From assembly GCA_041180805.1 (NCBI GenBank), contig JBEGQX010000260.1, positions 1 through 9,278 on the forward strand: a stretch of 9,278 nucleotides of DNA, in the 5' to 3' direction. This DNA comes from JBEGQX01 sp041180805 (lineage in GTDB: Bacteria; Planctomycetota; Planctomycetia; Gemmatales; Gemmataceae). Positions 1 through 6,913 of this stretch are shown here, in pieces. The notes below the pieces were generated by a model. The model was given only the letters and a program-made list of their open reading frames with translations. It ran no database searches and was not told the origin of the DNA. The position numbers and the translations under genes are program-made. The number at the start of each line of letters is the position of its first letter. Position 1 is the first letter of the stretch.

Positions 1-1451
1 CATTTCCCGCCTATATTTATGGTCCTGTGTGGAACAATCTGAAACAGTTGCTGACTTCCAAGCCATTGGCAGTGGCAGTCATAGGACTAGCATTTTTCAC
101 CTTTATTGTTGCTTTCACCCGCGCCACGATTTACATGCATGGAGAATCACAAATCCCACGCTGGACTGAATTAAAAACCAGCGCCATTGTTGGAATGGTT
201 GCCCTTGGCGTATGTTTTGGAAGCCCGCTCGTTGGCTTCCTTTCTGGCGGAAAAATTGAATTGGGATTGGTGCCGGTGGGTATCTTGGGAATGGTGGGAA
301 GCATAGTTTCCCTGGCATTTTGCCTGAATAGCATCCCAGCCATGGTCGGTTTAATTATTTCCACAGGCTTCTTTACCGGTTTTTATGTTGTCCCGCTATT
401 CACTCTAATCCAGCACCGTGCTCCCAAGACAAGCAAGGGCGATGCCATCGCAACGAGCAACCTCATCAATGTAACGGGGGCCATATTCGCATCCATCCTT
501 TTTTTCGTGATTGTAAAGTTGGCCCATAACACCGGAGTTTGTCCCCCAATTACCCTTAAACCATATTTAGAAGGAACGCTTGTTGCCTTAAAGCTCGAAC
601 ATGGCAGACCGGTATCCTATACCATCACAACCGCAAATGGCCAAATGTCAGAACAGGAAGGGGAGAGGTTGCTACTAGACCCTTTGGGTGAACAATTAAA
701 TGTCGGGTCCTTGGTTTTTGTGTCCTCCTACACCAAGGGCAACATCGAATACAGACGACTTGCCAGCCAAAACAAGAACACACAAACCATTTACGATAAT
801 CAGCAACTACCCAGATTTCTTTTTCTAGGTGCGGCATTGTTCACACTTTCAACACTTCTAATACTTCGCATTAGAATGCCAGACCTGTTTCTCAGAACCT
901 TGCTTTGGTCCTATTGTTTTCCCAAATACAGCTTAAGGGCACACGGAATGCACAATTTACCGGGCAAAGGGCCTGCTGTATTGTTTCATGAGGGTGTTGG
1001 AATTCTTGATTCTTTTTACATCATTTCCGCGACCGACCGTACAGCCAGAAGTCTTTTTGTGGAGAACACAACTCCCGAATACATACCAACTTATCTTGGC
1101 TTTGTTGCCCACTACCATAACATTGGCTGGCTAAAAAACTTTGCCGAGGGTGAGGAAAAGCTTCAAAACTTGCTGGCAAAAATTAAAGAAAACCTTTCCG
1201 CTGGACATGTGGTTTCGCTTAGCCTTGATGGACCTTGGACCACTGAAGTTATCCAGTGGGTACAAGATACCGGCATTCCCATCATTCCAGTCAATATTTC
1301 AAGACACAAAGATCAGACATCCCGCTCGCTGGATGTCATTGATGTGAATTTTGCTGAAGCCATTTCAACTTCCGCAACCTCCAACCTGGTAAGAACCAAG
1401 TGCAGGGAGGAAAAAGTTTCGACCATTATCGCAGGGATTCCAAAGGTTTAA
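1..1451 (+). CDS. Partial MFS transporter (LplT-like) fused to a divergent PlsC-type acyltransferase domain, 5' end missing
   Basis: The frame is open to the left edge (first full codon at 3), so the GTG at 27 is not the true start; 482 residues are visible. Counting from that GTG, hydrophobic helices at about 13-33, 51-73, 80-100, 104-126 and 147-165 match the second half of an MFS lysophospholipid transporter. A soluble stretch of about 100 residues (165-262) follows, then another helix (263-281), then a glycerophosphate acyltransferase-like domain (about 290-474). The context 'LPGKGPAVLF' and 'AGHVV...IPIIPV' fits the family, but the catalytic HX4D motif reads EGVGILD (His replaced by Gly323, Asp328 kept) and FPEG reads SLDG (399-402). 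In Aas-type fusions the transporter moves lyso-lipids across the inner membrane and the acyltransferase re-acylates them. An AMP-binding domain often found at the C-terminus of these fusions is absent. The fold is well supported; activity is doubtful. It ends convergently inside the last codons of the minus-strand permease. Confidence 0.82.
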   Translation, partial: FPAYIYGPVWNNLKQLLTSKPLAVAVIGLAFFTFIVAFTRATIYMHGESQIPRWTELKTSAIVGMVALGVCFGSPLVGFLSGGKIELGLVPVGILGMVGSIVSLAFCLNSIPAMVGLIISTGFFTGFYVVPLFTLIQHRAPKTSKGDAIATSNLINVTGAIFASILFFVIVKLAHNTGVCPPITLKPYLEGTLVALKLEHGRPVSYTITTANGQMSEQEGERLLLDPLGEQLNVGSLVFVSSYTKGNIEYRRLASQNKNTQTIYDNQQLPRFLFLGAALFTLSTLLILRIRMPDLFLRTLLWSYCFPKYSLRAHGMHNLPGKGPAVLFHEGVGILDSFYIISATDRTARSLFVENTTPEYIPTYLGFVAHYHNIGWLKNFAEGEEKLQNLLAKIKENLSAGHVVSLSLDGPWTTEVIQWVQDTGIPIIPVNISRHKDQTSRSLDVIDVNFAEAISTSATSNLVRTKCREEKVSTIIAGIPKV

Positions 1452-2769
1452 GTCGCATCGCCCCAAGCGCTGGCACCAACCCCCCAACCATTCCCATCGC
1501 AACGGAAAAAAGTATTCCGCCCAGAATCATTTTCAAATCAACAGTTAGTTTCAAAAGAATACTTTTACCACCACCAGCACCACTGCTCATGATGCTACTG
1601 GCAGTAAATCCATCCGCAAAGCTTCCGACGAGGCACCCCAAAGCACCACCCAAAAAGGAAAGGATAATTGCCTCCAGAAAAAACGAGAAAAGAATCTGCC
1701 AGGGCGCGAATCCTATGATTCTTAAAACACCAATATCCTTGGACCGCTGACTAATTGCTGCAAACATAGTGTTCATGATCCCAAAAACACCACCTACAGC
1801 AACTATGATGGCCACAAAAATAATTGCCACCAGAAACTGCTTATTCGTGCTGTTTAAACGCTCGTAATAATCCGTTTCGATATACGCCTGCAGCGCAGAC
1901 TTTTTGTAGTTCTTTACCAAATCCACAGCCGTGGCAGAGGCCGCTTCTTTGTCCCTGGTTTTCAGCACAACAGTTGTGTATGATTCCTTTCCAAACCTCT
2001 CGGCTACCGTCTTCCACTTGGCCCAAATCTCGGAATCAAAAGTCGAACCGGCTGAATCCATCACCCCCGCCACATACCAATACTTATCTCCCATGGTAAA
2101 AACATCGCCCGCATCCAAGGCCGTTTTGTAATAATCAGGCCCCAACTCCCTGGCAATACCCGCACCAAGAACCACTTCGGTGGCAGGCACCTTTCGGGGC
2201 TCTTTGCCTTGCTCGTTCAATGTCACCTCTCTTACACCACCGCCTTCATCTCCCGTGGAAAACCAAACACCACTTTTCAAGCCAATATGGTGGACAATAC
2301 CGGATCGCGCAGGATCTAAAATCCCACGGACCTGAAGAAATCGCCTACGCCGGTCGCCTTTGCGGGCATGCAAGGGAATCGGCTGGTTCACAATCACATA
2401 AGTTTCCCAACTGGCAAGCGGTTTGTTGGATGAATCGCGCAAAACCCCAGGATTGAATTCTATTTCACCAATGTCGCGATAACCCAGGTTGCTGAAAATT
2501 TCATCGGTGGCACCATCCGAAAGCACGAAGACATTCTCCGAATGCCCGCTGCTTTCGGTAAGCTTGTACATGCCATTCACAAATGCAAGCATCACAATCA
2601 ACACGCCAACCACAAGAGTGAATGCCATCGCTGTCATCAGCGTTATGGGCCATCTCACAACCAGATTTCGAATGTTGTAATTCAGTGGTATTTTGCCCAC
2701 AAAGGCAAGCAGGAAGGTAATGGCAAAAATCACTCCCAGCACAATGGACATTTTCTCAAGTAATCCCAT
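1426..2769 (-). CDS. FtsX/MacB-type ABC transporter permease (second permease of the operon)
   Basis: A 447-residue inner-membrane permease. Predicted helices are at about 8-25, 44-64, 312-333, 357-382 and 411-432, with a large extracytoplasmic domain (about 68-310) of the MacB periplasmic core type. The cytoplasmic motif after the third helix, 'QRSKDIGVLRIIGF', is the conserved coupling segment of FtsX-type permeases that contacts the ATPase. Such proteins use ATP to extract or push lipids, lipoproteins, peptides or drugs rather than forming a classical channel. The first helix is extra relative to the usual four. The start is the ATG at 2769, preceded by GGAG at a 5-nt spacing; a longer frame to 2892 would overlap the upstream permease by 109 bp and has no support. 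It lies 14 bp after the first permease and probably pairs with it. The stop is inside the opposing acyltransferase gene. The substrate cannot be read from sequence. Confidence 0.9.
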   Translation of the reverse strand: MGLLEKMSIVLGVIFAITFLLAFVGKIPLNYNIRNLVVRWPITLMTAMAFTLVVGVLIVMLAFVNGMYKLTESSGHSENVFVLSDGATDEIFSNLGYRDIGEIEFNPGVLRDSSNKPLASWETYVIVNQPIPLHARKGDRRRRFLQVRGILDPARSGIVHHIGLKSGVWFSTGDEGGGVREVTLNEQGKEPRKVPATEVVLGAGIARELGPDYYKTALDAGDVFTMGDKYWYVAGVMDSAGSTFDSEIWAKWKTVAERFGKESYTTVVLKTRDKEAASATAVDLVKNYKKSALQAYIETDYYERLNSTNKQFLVAIIFVAIIVAVGGVFGIMNTMFAAISQRSKDIGVLRIIGFAPWQILFSFFLEAIILSFLGGALGCLVGSFADGFTASSIMSSGAGGGKSILLKLTVDLKMILGGILFSVAMGMVGGLVPALGAMRLKPLESLR

Positions 2770-2774
2770 GGTCG

Positions 2775-2778
2775 CTCC
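2775..2778 (-). promoter_or_regulatory. Ribosome binding site for permease 2
   Basis: GGAG lies 5 nt before the ATG at 2769. It decides the start in favour of the short form over the in-frame GTG/ATG codons lying inside the upstream permease gene. Confidence 0.8.
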
Positions 2779-2783
2779 AAGAA

Positions 2784-4157
2784 TCAGGAGATTCTCGCAA
2801 AAACTTCCGAAACTTTCACCCTGCAGGCACCCAGGGAAGGCAATAAGCTTCCCGCCAATCCAGTTCCAACCCCGATGGCAGGCCCCCACCATAAAGCATC
2901 GGAAGGAATGGTAAAGATGGGAAAGAAAGCTATGGGGAACTTCAATCCGCCGAAGTAATCATTGATCATCCAATAAGTTGCCAGGGAACTACCCAAGCCA
3001 CTAAGCGCACCCACCATGATCGCTTCTCCCAGCACAAGGATTAAAACCTGGTAAGGCATAAACCCGAGAACTTTCATAACTGCAATCTCTCTGCGCCTCT
3101 CTCTTACGCTGATGCTAATAGCCACCGCAATAATCAATGCCATGGTTGCGAGGATGAACGGCGCCAAAATCCACCGAAGCCCCCAAAGCAAATCCCGATA
3201 GGCGTCAAGAAATGTTGCTATACCAGATGAAGCAGTCTCACATTTTACAGCGGGACTGGTGAAACTTGGAGACTCCGTGATCTGCTTTTCTACTTTCTGA
3301 AAAGTTGCGCTGTCGGGAACCCGAATCCAGACAAGATTCAGGCTTTTGTTGGTCATGGGGTGTTTCGTACCAGGGTTTTGACGGTTGTAGGCATCTATCG
3401 CATCATTCAAGTAATCCCTGTTCAATACCGCACTCTGGTTGTACCTTCCCTCAGGAAAAGAACCAACGATTTCAACTTCCAGATCAATCCCTTTATAATT
3501 AAGGCTTGTAAGCTTGATTCGCTCTCCAACCCTTTTGTTAATCGCCTCCAATCTTTCCTTGCCGACGATGATCTTCCTTTTATCTTTCACCATTTCGGCA
3601 CATAATTTCTCGAGCTCCATCAACTGTTCCTTGCTGTATTCTTCCATGCCGTCGAGCATTTTGGTGACTTTGAGAGGTTCCATCCCAAAAAAGAAAATAA
3701 TGTTTTCCCTGGTTCGTTTTTCAGGATCAATGGTGGCTCCATAGAACTGCCAGGTCATGGAGTCTTTGGTCGTATCAATTTTATAATCACCCTCTTTGCT
3801 ATATGCCCCCTCGGAAAGGTTAGCCTGGTATGCAAAAGGCATCTGACTTGGAATCTGCCATTTTTCTGAAACAATGGCTTTAAAATCTTTGGATTTTTCA
3901 GATGTGACAATATTCAGGAACCACAGAATGGTCCACACCAATGTCACAACAAACACAAGCAACATGGACGCCACCGAGGTAAGGCCAGTCCGAACAAGGT
4001 TTCTACGAAGGTTTAAAAACATCAGCCTCAGGTAGAAAAAAATGCCCCTCGAAAACACCATCAGCGCCAGCAGGCAAACAGCGCCAGCAACCGCACCCAA
4101 AAGCTTGATCGGGTCATCAAGGATATCCAAAAGAAGTTTTTCAAAACTGCCGGCCAT
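2784..4157 (-). CDS. FtsX/MacB-type ABC transporter permease (first permease of the operon)
   Basis: A 457-residue inner-membrane permease. Helices are predicted at about 19-36, 59-80, 327-350, 366-392 and 420-440, with an extracytoplasmic domain at about 83-325. The motif 'RERRREIAVMKVLGF' (352-366) is a textbook FtsX-type coupling segment. As in the second permease, there is one helix more than the usual four, at the N-terminus. The start was chosen at 4157 because AGGGG sits 6 nt upstream; the ATG at 4163, two codons earlier, abuts that sequence and is a weaker choice. It is 18 bp after the ATPase gene and 14 bp before the second permease. The two permeases share architecture but differ clearly in sequence, so they probably form a heterodimer as LolC and LolE do, although two separate homodimers cannot be excluded. 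The export substrate is unknown. Confidence 0.9.
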   Translation of the reverse strand: MAGSFEKLLLDILDDPIKLLGAVAGAVCLLALMVFSRGIFFYLRLMFLNLRRNLVRTGLTSVASMLLVFVVTLVWTILWFLNIVTSEKSKDFKAIVSEKWQIPSQMPFAYQANLSEGAYSKEGDYKIDTTKDSMTWQFYGATIDPEKRTRENIIFFFGMEPLKVTKMLDGMEEYSKEQLMELEKLCAEMVKDKRKIIVGKERLEAINKRVGERIKLTSLNYKGIDLEVEIVGSFPEGRYNQSAVLNRDYLNDAIDAYNRQNPGTKHPMTNKSLNLVWIRVPDSATFQKVEKQITESPSFTSPAVKCETASSGIATFLDAYRDLLWGLRWILAPFILATMALIIAVAISISVRERRREIAVMKVLGFMPYQVLILVLGEAIMVGALSGLGSSLATYWMINDYFGGLKFPIAFFPIFTIPSDALWWGPAIGVGTGLAGSLLPSLGACRVKVSEVFARIS

Positions 4158-4163
4158 ATTCAT

Positions 4164-4168
4164 CCCCT
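4164..4168 (-). promoter_or_regulatory. Ribosome binding site for permease 1
   Basis: AGGGG lies 6 nt before the ATG at 4157 and directly against the ATG at 4163. The spacing favours 4157 as the start. Confidence 0.65.
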
Positions 4169-4175
4169 ACCGGTT

Positions 4176-4883
4176 CTAGGTTTTCACCAAAGGACTAATT
4201 GTTTCACTAACCAGTTTACCTTTTTCCAAGTGAAGTATTCTTTCCGCCCTGGAAGCGGCCTTGGGGTCATGGGTAACCATAATAATAGTTTTCCTCAGGC
4301 TGTTTTTAAGTAGAGTCATCAAGTCTAAAATTTCCTCCGCAGACTTGGAATCAAGGTCTCCAGTGGGCTCGTCAGCCACAATAAGGTCTGGATCCGTTAC
4401 AATGGCTCTGGCAATGCCCACTCGCTGCTGCTGCCCGCCGGACAACTGCCCGGGGCGATGACTATTTCGGGAAGTCAGACCCACGAGATCAAGTGCAGTC
4501 ATCACCTGTTTTTTTCTTTCAGCCGCGGAAATAGGCAGAAGAAGGAGCGGGAGTTCCACATTTTCATAAGCGGTGAGCACCGGAAGCAGGTGGTAAAATT
4601 GAAAAACAAACCCCACATGCCTGGTACGCCAGGCAGCCAGTTGGGATTCCGACATGGTACTGATTATGTTCTCGCCCACTTTAACCAAACCGGATGAAGG
4701 TGTATCAAGGCCGGCAATAATGTTGAGCAGGGTTGTTTTCCCTGAACCGCTGGGCCCCATGAGCGCTAGAAATTCACCAACCCCAACATTCAAGCTGAGA
4801 TTGTCGAGAACCTCTATTTTCTCAGAACCGCGAGTAAAAAACTTCGTCAGGCCATCAACCTTAACCAATATTTCCGAAGCCAC
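4176..4883 (-). CDS. ABC transporter ATP-binding protein, LolD/MacB/DevA type
   Basis: A 235-residue cytoplasmic ATPase, full length for this family. All nucleotide-binding motifs are intact: Walker A GPSGSGKT (43-50), Q-loop glutamine in VFQFYHLLP (Q95), signature LSGGQQQR (147-154), Walker B DLIVADE with catalytic Glu172, D-loop, and switch His205 in VTHD. The FQFYHLLP / TAYENVELPL pattern is typical of ATPases that serve FtsX/MacB-like permeases. Translation starts at a GTG (4883) supported by GGAG at a 6-nt spacing. It sits between the adaptor gene (23 bp upstream) and the two permeases (18 bp downstream) and almost certainly energises both. It would bind the cytoplasmic coupling segments of the permeases and hydrolyse ATP to drive export or membrane extraction. 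LolD is a possible label, but the adaptor next door argues for an efflux-type DevA/MacB-like role. Confidence 0.96.
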   Translation of the reverse strand: MASEILVKVDGLTKFFTRGSEKIEVLDNLSLNVGVGEFLALMGPSGSGKTTLLNIIAGLDTPSSGLVKVGENIISTMSESQLAAWRTRHVGFVFQFYHLLPVLTAYENVELPLLLLPISAAERKKQVMTALDLVGLTSRNSHRPGQLSGGQQQRVGIARAIVTDPDLIVADEPTGDLDSKSAEEILDLMTLLKNSLRKTIIMVTHDPKAASRAERILHLEKGKLVSETISPLVKT

Positions 4884-4889
4884 TTCTTT

Positions 4890-4893
4890 CTCC
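4890..4893 (-). promoter_or_regulatory. Ribosome binding site for the GTG-started ATPase
   Basis: GGAG lies 6 nt before the GTG at 4883. It supports GTG as a genuine start, in a gap of only 23 bp. Confidence 0.8.
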
Positions 4894-4906
4894 AGTCGTT
4901 AAGAAG

Positions 4907-6181
4907 TTATTTGTTCTGGGGTTCACGTCGAAAAGAAACAACAACACCCATGTCCGGTTTCAGATAAACACCTTCCTCATCGGGAGGTATGGTGATTTTC
5001 ACCCTTACAGGAATGGCTCCCTTGGCCCTGTCCGCGATAGGCATCAGACGGGAAACCACTCCCTCGTACCCCTGTGGATGAGCTTTTAAAAACGGCCCGT
5101 ATGACTGAAAAGCCTCTGGCATAACATTGCATTTTTGCCCCTTGAACACCGAGGCAATATCACGCTCCTGAATAGACATATCCACTTCCAATTCCGTCAA
5201 ATCTGCCATATCACAAAGGCTGGCTGAAATATTAAACGCGGCAGGGTTCACAATATTCCCCTCCTCGGCTTTCTTGGTAAGAATTACGCCAGAGACCGGA
5301 GCGGTAACCACACAATTCCCAAGTCTCCATTCCGCTTTTTTCAATTCAGCCAAGGCTTGATTCACCTCAGCCTCGGCAGCTTTTTGTTTTTCTTCCCTCG
5401 GTCCCTTTACCATAAGATCATAGCCCGCCTTAAGCTTACTACATTTTCGCTCTATGGCTTCGTAGCCAAATTGTGCTACTTCCAACTCTTTTTGTGACAG
5501 GGAAGCTGTTCCGGTCAAGCGCCTGTTTCTTTGCAAATCAAGGCGCATTTGTTCCAATTGCGCCAGGCATTCCTGGTATTCCTGTTTTGTCTGCTCAATT
5601 TCCTCGGGTCGATTCCCGTTTCGAAGTTCATTTCTTTTCTGGACTGCGGCTTCCAAAACCGCCTTCGCTTTATCGACATCAGATTGATAATCAACTGATT
5701 CCAACACAGCCAAAACGTCTCCCTTTTTAACCCTTTTGCCTTCCTCAAAGTATAATTTCTCAATCATCCCGGACACTTTGGGGCTGACCTGAATCTGATG
5801 CATGGGAATCACATAACCTTTTGCCTCCAAAGAAATAGCCCCTTTACCTACCGACGGTTGTGCCTTTTCTACTTCCCCAGGATTCTTGGCGGAAACTTTT
5901 TCAGAGACTGGGGCTTCTTTTTTGGAAACTATGGAATCCACTTTAACAGTTTCAGTGCTATTTTGCGGAACCAACCCGCCACCCGGAGGAGCAATTTTGT
6001 AACTTCTCCAGGCCATCAACAAACTAACCAACATGAAGATTAAAGCCAACCCCCATGCAAAAGTTTGAGATTTGGTTTTTACCCCTGAAGTTGAATCCAC
6101 TTTGATCCTAAGCGACTTGACTTTATCTTCCATCGAAATCGCAGAACCATCGGCTTTGGGCGCATTCATGGTGTTACTCAT
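4907..6181 (-). CDS. HlyD/DevB-type membrane fusion (periplasmic adaptor) protein
   Basis: A 424-residue adaptor anchored in the inner membrane. The order is: basic cytoplasmic N-terminus (1-40), one membrane helix (about 41-58), a Lys/Glu/Pro-rich linker (about 75-112), first half of the lipoyl-like domain (about 117-162, ending KKGDVLAVLES), a long helical hairpin (about 165-289) containing GNRPEEI and GPREEK, second lipoyl half (290-312, VTAPVSGVI), beta-barrel (about 328-355) and membrane-proximal part (about 372-418, LKPDMGVVVSF). GNRPEEI-like motifs are common in DevB/YbhG-type adaptors. In a tripartite pump the adaptor couples the permease and ATPase to an outer-membrane channel; none is encoded in this window. 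Its ATG overlaps the TGA of the TetR gene (ATGA), and GGAG lies 7 nt upstream inside that gene. It is followed by the ATPase after 23 bp. Confidence 0.94.
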   Translation of the reverse strand: MSNTMNAPKADGSAISMEDKVKSLRIKVDSTSGVKTKSQTFAWGLALIFMLVSLLMAWRSYKIAPPGGGLVPQNSTETVKVDSIVSKKEAPVSEKVSAKNPGEVEKAQPSVGKGAISLEAKGYVIPMHQIQVSPKVSGMIEKLYFEEGKRVKKGDVLAVLESVDYQSDVDKAKAVLEAAVQKRNELRNGNRPEEIEQTKQEYQECLAQLEQMRLDLQRNRRLTGTASLSQKELEVAQFGYEAIERKCSKLKAGYDLMVKGPREEKQKAAEAEVNQALAELKKAEWRLGNCVVTAPVSGVILTKKAEEGNIVNPAAFNISASLCDMADLTELEVDMSIQERDIASVFKGQKCNVMPEAFQSYGPFLKAHPQGYEGVVSRLMPIADRAKGAIPVRVKITIPPDEEGVYLKPDMGVVVSFRREPQNK

Positions 6182-6840
6182 GATCTAACTCCGGAGGCCG
6201 AAGCCTCTTTTCTTTTTTTCTTTGATTTTCCGATTTTGAACAGGTAACTGGAAAGAACATCCAGCACAAGTCGGGACATCGTTTGTGGATCAAAGGATTT
6301 TGGATCAGCCGCTTTTTGGATATTTAACCCATGAAGAATAGCCTGAACAAGGGTGGCAAAATCCCTGTATTTGCTTTCATTTTTATTTTTTGAATCCAGA
6401 TCCAGCGCCATTTGTGTTCGCCAATCCTCATAAAGCTCAGAAAGGCGCCTCTTAAAATCCTGCCTGTGTGAAATCTGCGAAAGAAAGGTGAACTCCAGCG
6501 CATGAAAGGGATCTGATAATGGCTGGGATTCAATGAAATGATTTACCAATGCGCTAACTTTTTGCCACCCACCAAATTTGCCCTGATTACGACCTGCATT
6601 CTGAGAAACAAAACCTGAAACCTCATTTTGCAATAATTCCAGCATTCGATCAAAGACTGCCAAGAGGATGCTTTCCTTGGAGGGAAAGTAATAAGTCAAC
6701 TGTCCACGGCTCATGCTGGCATTTTTTTCAATCTCTGACAAAGAAAGCCCTTGCAAACCTTTGCGGGCAATCACCGCAATGGCCGCATCCACAATTTCGG
6801 CTTTCCTTATGGAGGCAATACTGATTTTCGACTTAGGCAT
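6178..6840 (-). CDS. TetR/AcrR-family transcriptional repressor, first gene of the export operon
   Basis: A 220-residue DNA-binding regulator. The N-terminus (about 12-59) is a clear TetR domain: a first helix beginning 'RKAEIVDAAIAVIARKG', a helix-turn-helix at about 33-52 and the signature 'GQLTYYFPSKESIL' (46-59). The remaining helical part is the ligand-binding and dimerisation region; it is too variable to name a ligand. The C-terminus is short and very basic (KKKRK near 207-211). The ATG at 6840 was preferred to an in-frame TTG at 6849, which has no ribosome site; the site before 6840 (GGG, 5-6 nt) is itself weak. It lies directly downstream of a strong promoter and a 16-bp palindrome, and its stop overlaps the adaptor start. 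It therefore most likely represses its own gene and the ABC exporter until an inducer binds. Confidence 0.95.
   Translation of the reverse strand: MPKSKISIASIRKAEIVDAAIAVIARKGLQGLSLSEIEKNASMSRGQLTYYFPSKESILLAVFDRMLELLQNEVSGFVSQNAGRNQGKFGGWQKVSALVNHFIESQPLSDPFHALEFTFLSQISHRQDFKRRLSELYEDWRTQMALDLDSKNKNESKYRDFATLVQAILHGLNIQKAADPKSFDPQTMSRLVLDVLSSYLFKIGKSKKKRKEASASGVRS
6189..6192 (-). promoter_or_regulatory. Ribosome binding site for the adaptor, inside the TetR coding sequence
   Basis: GGAG lies 7 nt before the adaptor ATG at 6181, within the last codons of the repressor gene. Together with the ATGA stop/start overlap it suggests translational coupling. Confidence 0.75.
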
Positions 6841-6857
6841 GACACCCAATTTCTGAT

Positions 6858-6873
6858 TAGACTGATCAATCTA
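6858..6873 (-). promoter_or_regulatory. Candidate TetR operator (16-bp palindrome)
   Basis: On the minus strand the site reads TAGATTGATCAGTCTA. It is a perfect inverted repeat except for one position pair, centred on GATC (6865/6866). It begins one base after the -10 hexamer and covers the predicted transcription start, 18 bp upstream of the repressor ATG. The size, symmetry and position are typical of TetR-family autoregulatory operators. That this TetR binds here is an inference. Confidence 0.75.
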
Positions 6874-6903
6874 TTTATAGTCCAACCAGTATACAAGTGT
6901 CAA
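6874..6903 (-). promoter_or_regulatory. Sigma70-type promoter of the tetR-exporter operon
   Basis: Reading the minus strand, a consensus -35 TTGACA (6903-6898) is followed after 18 bp by TATAAA (6879-6874), or 17 bp to CTATAA. The predicted start is near 6867, giving a leader of about 27 nt before the repressor ATG. The promoter lies wholly in the 73-bp gap after the phosphatase gene. It is the only strong promoter recognised in the window. Confidence 0.75.
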
Positions 6904-6913
6904 GTTATGCAGC

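Noticed and set aside
27..29. GTG at 27 as the real start of the transporter gene
   Set aside because: The same frame is open to the left edge and the protein begins in mid-transporter, so the gene is cut by the window.
1384..1401. Hairpin (7-bp stem with one G-U pair, 4-nt loop) just after the permease 2 stop on the minus strand
   Set aside because: Weak stem, no following U-run, and it sits in coding sequence of the opposing gene, so it is not convincing as an intrinsic terminator.
1400..1750. 116-codon plus-strand frame across the convergent junction
   Set aside because: Low-complexity Pro/Lys-rich translation opposite the C-terminal helices of permease 2, with no family resemblance.
2770..2892. 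N-terminal extension of permease 2 to 2892
   Set aside because: It would overlap the end of permease 1 by 109 bp, the added residues are not hydrophobic or family-like, and a good GGAG site precedes the ATG at 2769.
4176..6181. Naming the system MacAB or LolCDE outright
   Set aside because: MacB has ATPase and permease in one chain, and LolCDE lacks an adaptor; neither name fits the gene content.
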